Shown here: positions 61,857 to 64,000 of the stretch, piece by piece
Position numbering within the stretch: the stretch's first letter is position 1
Layout: each line of letters starts with the position of its first letter
DNA from: Bacteroidales bacterium
GTDB lineage: Bacteria; Bacteroidota; Bacteroidia; Bacteroidales; UBA932
Direction: 5' to 3'
Assembly: GCA_017428325.1 (NCBI GenBank)
Contig: JAFRRA010000002.1
Coordinates: 434,001-498,000, forward strand
DNA: 64,000 nt
The notes under the pieces: model-generated
Told to the model about the DNA's origin: nothing
Database searches by the model: none
Seen by the model: the letters and a program-made list of their open reading frames with translations, nothing else
Made by a program: the position numbers and the translations under genes

Positions 61857-62777
61857 TTACTCTTTGGCTTTGCTGTGGCTAGCCCAGGTCTCGAGAATCA
61901 CAACTATCGCGATACCGACTATTGCCATTATTATGGCAGTGGCTATCTGAGGGTTGCAGCCGTTAAGGGCAGCGTACTTGGCCGGGAGGATCGGGTGGGT
62001 GATGGCTTTGTCGCCTTCGCCCTGGAGGATTTGCTGCCAAGGCCATATCTTGATGAGTGAGCCCACCATAAAGCCCGTCAGGAGGGCTATCGTCTGGTTG
62101 TACCAGTTCTTGAGGAGCCAGGCCAGGAAGTGGGAGAAGGCCAGAAGTCCGGCCACTGCACCAATGAGGTAGAGGGCCAGGCGAGGCAGGTTAAGGCTGC
62201 TGATGCTCTGCATAAGGTCTTCGTACTTGACCATCAGAACTAGAAGGAAACTTCCGGAGATGCCCGGGAGGATCATTCCGCAGATGCTGGCGGCACCTGC
62301 AATCAGGATGAACCACCAGGTGTCCGGAGTTTCGGCAGGAGAGGTCAGCGATACCCATACGGCTATAGCGGTGCCAAGGATGAGACTGAGGAATGTGCCA
62401 ACGTTCCATTTCTTGACTTCCTTGAGCACGTACCAGCAGGATACTAGGACAAGGCCAAAGAAGAAACTCCACGTTGCAACCGGATGGTTGTGAAGCAGAT
62501 ACAGCATAAGCTTGGCTAGGGAGAAGGCACTGATGGCAATACCCAGGATGATGAACAGCAGGAATACGATGTCCGTTTCCTTTGCCCATTGCTTGAACTT
62601 GCCCTGGAACAGAAGCTTTGTGGTCCTGAGGTTGAAAGACTTCAGGGAGTTGATCAGACGCTCAAAAATGCCTGTTAGGAACGCTATTGTTCCGCCACTT
62701 ACGCCAGGGATGACGTTTGCGGCTCCTATGCCTATTCCCTTGAGGGTCCACAGTATGTAATCTCGTGCTTTGCTCAT
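61857..62777 (-). CDS. DUF368 membrane protein (PopT-type undecaprenyl phosphate transporter)
   Basis: A 306-residue polytopic inner-membrane protein with about eight helices and the family signature NVIPGVSGGTIAFLTG at about residues 21-36. DUF368 proteins (PopT) have been implicated in returning undecaprenyl phosphate to the cytoplasmic face, the lipid on which Wzx/Wzy repeat units and peptidoglycan precursors are built. Placement a few kilobases from a polysaccharide locus may be coincidental. It is 24 bases behind the TPR gene and probably cotranscribed with it. Confidence 0.85.
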   Translation of the reverse strand: MSKARDYILWTLKGIGIGAANVIPGVSGGTIAFLTGIFERLINSLKSFNLRTTKLLFQGKFKQWAKETDIVFLLFIILGIAISAFSLAKLMLYLLHNHPVATWSFFFGLVLVSCWYVLKEVKKWNVGTFLSLILGTAIAVWVSLTSPAETPDTWWFILIAGAASICGMILPGISGSFLLVLMVKYEDLMQSISSLNLPRLALYLIGAVAGLLAFSHFLAWLLKNWYNQTIALLTGFMVGSLIKIWPWQQILQGEGDKAITHPILPAKYAALNGCNPQIATAIIMAIVGIAIVVILETWASHSKAKE

Positions 62778-62801
62778 CTTATTCTTTGCAATATTTATCC
62801 G

Positions 62802-63953
62802 TTATACGCCTTCCAAATCTTCAAGGTCCGGATAGTCTGCCTGATTCTTGTTTCTGGTGTCCTTGTGGCGTGGCTTTATCTTTTCCTGAAGCTTCTTTTC
62901 CGCCTGAACCTCAGCGAGTCCGGTCAAGGCAACCTTATGGTTCGGGTCAAAGATCAGGGCCTTGCGGTAGAGGATCTCTGCCTGGTTCAAATCGCCGAGG
63001 AAAAAGTATGAGAGAGCCTGACCGCAGATACCGTCAGGGTTGTTCTTTTCAATGCGGTTGAAGTCGTTGAAATGCTTCAGGGCCTCCTCCGGCATCTTGC
63101 ACTCAATGCAGAGCTGGCCCATGTTGAAGAGGGCGTGGATGTTCTGCGGATTGAGGGCTATGGCATAGCCAAATGCGTCGTAAGAGTCTTTGTAACGGTT
63201 TTTCTTCTCGTAGATTATGCCGAGGTTGTGCCAGATAATGTCGTTGAACGGGTCTATGTCCAGGCACTTCTGGTACAGCTCGATGGACTTGTCCTCCTGC
63301 CCGAGTTTCTCGCAGCAGAAGGCGTAGTCAAACCAGAAGGAAGTCAGGTTCTCGTCTTTTTCTTTCTCGTTGTGCTTGGCGTTCCAGGTGGCGGTAAGTT
63401 CTGCAGTGCGGTCCAGGTAGTAGAGCGCTTCCTGATACTCCTCGATCTCCATGCAGTCCTGGGCCAGAGTGTGGACGGAATCGCACACGTCTTCCGGGAA
63501 AGATTCCACGGCAATCGCCATGTCAAAGTAGCGGCGGGCCTCCACGAGGTCTTTCTTTCCAATATATACCCGGCTGTATGACAGGTAGATATCTGCATTC
63601 GGCGGGAAGGAGTCCTTGTAATTGTCCAAAACCTGGAGGGCCTTGGAGAAATCCTTGAGTATTACAAGCGCATCCGTGTACCGTACCAGCAGTGCGGATG
63701 AGTAGGGGTGTTTCTTGAATCCTTCTTCAGACGCCTTGTTGGCCATATCTATATTGTAGAGGTCTACGTACTTGTCAATAATGTACTCGTACTCATCCTC
63801 TTCAAACCTGTTTTCCTCAGCGATGGAGCCACTGTCCATATGCAAAGAGGTACTCCCCTTGCGGTTATGCAAGGAGTCGTACCTCTCGAATGCCCGTCTC
63901 AGACGCTCGTCTTCCTGCCTTTCGAACTCTTGTTCCTCTCTGTCCTGATCCAT
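62802..63953 (-). CDS. Tetratricopeptide-repeat protein
   Basis: A 383-residue cytoplasmic protein made mostly of TPR helices, for example NIIWHNLGIIYEKKNRYKDS, AHALFN-type starts and GICGQALSYFFLGDLNQAEI. A charged N-terminus (EEQEFERQEDERLRR) and Lys-rich C-terminus flank the repeats. TPRs mediate protein contacts; no partner is evident apart from the cotranscribed DUF368 gene. Confidence 0.85.
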   Translation of the reverse strand: MDQDREEQEFERQEDERLRRAFERYDSLHNRKGSTSLHMDSGSIAEENRFEEDEYEYIIDKYVDLYNIDMANKASEEGFKKHPYSSALLVRYTDALVILKDFSKALQVLDNYKDSFPPNADIYLSYSRVYIGKKDLVEARRYFDMAIAVESFPEDVCDSVHTLAQDCMEIEEYQEALYYLDRTAELTATWNAKHNEKEKDENLTSFWFDYAFCCEKLGQEDKSIELYQKCLDIDPFNDIIWHNLGIIYEKKNRYKDSYDAFGYAIALNPQNIHALFNMGQLCIECKMPEEALKHFNDFNRIEKNNPDGICGQALSYFFLGDLNQAEILYRKALIFDPNHKVALTGLAEVQAEKKLQEKIKPRHKDTRNKNQADYPDLEDLEGV

Positions 63954-63973
63954 ATGCTAGAAATCACAGGCTG

Positions 63974-63981
63974 CAAAGATA
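63974..63981 (-). promoter_or_regulatory. Possible -7 box for the TPR/DUF368 pair
   Basis: The minus strand reads TATCTTTG, an exact TAnnTTTG match 20 bases upstream of the TPR start. The partner box would lie beyond the window edge. Confidence 0.5.
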
Positions 63982-64000
63982 ACAAAATGTCCGCAGTTTC

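Noticed and set aside
1-64000. CRISPR arrays, insertion sequences or prophage genes
   Set aside because: No regularly spaced repeats, transposase, integrase or phage structural proteins were seen.

Overview
The window looks like chromosomal DNA of a Bacteroidota bacterium, most likely order Bacteroidales. Several promoters match the Bacteroidetes TTTG-N19-21-TAnnTTTG pattern, start codons lack Shine-Dalgarno sites, and the flanking genes (a long PurF paralogue, a fucose-permease-type MFS carrier, a fused FAD/Fe-S dehydrogenase, a DUF368 membrane protein) have familiar Bacteroidales counterparts. Genus cannot be fixed from the sequence alone.

Layout. 1-5.3 kb: a leftward amidophosphoribosyltransferase-like gene, then a rightward phosphohexomutase and sugar carrier closed by a strong terminator at 5351-5384. 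5.5-54.2 kb: one very long, entirely rightward surface-polysaccharide locus. It starts at a near-consensus promoter (5456-5487), ends at a strong terminator (54181-54214), and has no internal gap longer than about 190 bases. 54.2-61.6 kb: a lipoprotein, the FAD/Fe-S dehydrogenase, a WlbA-like sugar-nucleotide oxidoreductase, a small secreted protein, a membrane-anchored glutathione peroxidase and a uracil-DNA-glycosylase-fold protein. 61.7-64 kb, leftward: tRNA-Arg(UCU), a DUF368 (PopT-type) protein and a TPR protein.

The polysaccharide locus is of Wzx/Wzy type. It holds an outer-membrane export lipoprotein, a Wzc tyrosine kinase, a NusG paralogue preceded by a stable hairpin, flippase, EpsG-type polymerase, PglC-type initiating transferase and five probable glycosyltransferases. 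Precursor genes cover three nucleotide-sugar 4,6-dehydratases, a complete UDP-L-QuiNAc/L-FucNAc-type trio, two PLP aminotransferases, a CBS-NTP transferase resembling the legionaminate enzyme PtmE, a Kdo-like trio (CMP-Kdo synthetase-like, DRE-TIM aldolase, KdsC-like phosphatase), and a nucleotide-sugar dehydrogenase.

The most unusual content is two diverged copies of a small fatty-acid/polyketide-like module inside the sugar locus (18.8-23.9 kb and 40.4-48.1 kb). Each has a PglD/NeuD-type acyltransferase, two acyl carrier proteins, two short-chain reductases, an acyl-adenylating ligase and a FabH-like ketosynthase with its Cys at residue 119. The second also has a fused LuxE-LuxC-like acyl reductase and a metallo-beta-lactamase-fold hydrolase. 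No dehydratase, enoyl reductase or malonyl transferase accompanies them, so the simplest reading is that each builds a short beta-hydroxyacyl (or related) group on an ACP for N-acylation of a 4-amino-4,6-dideoxy sugar. An LpxD-like acyltransferase, an ATP-grasp ligase, an M28 peptidase, a NodB-like protein and a cytoplasmic superoxide dismutase in the same operon are further oddities.
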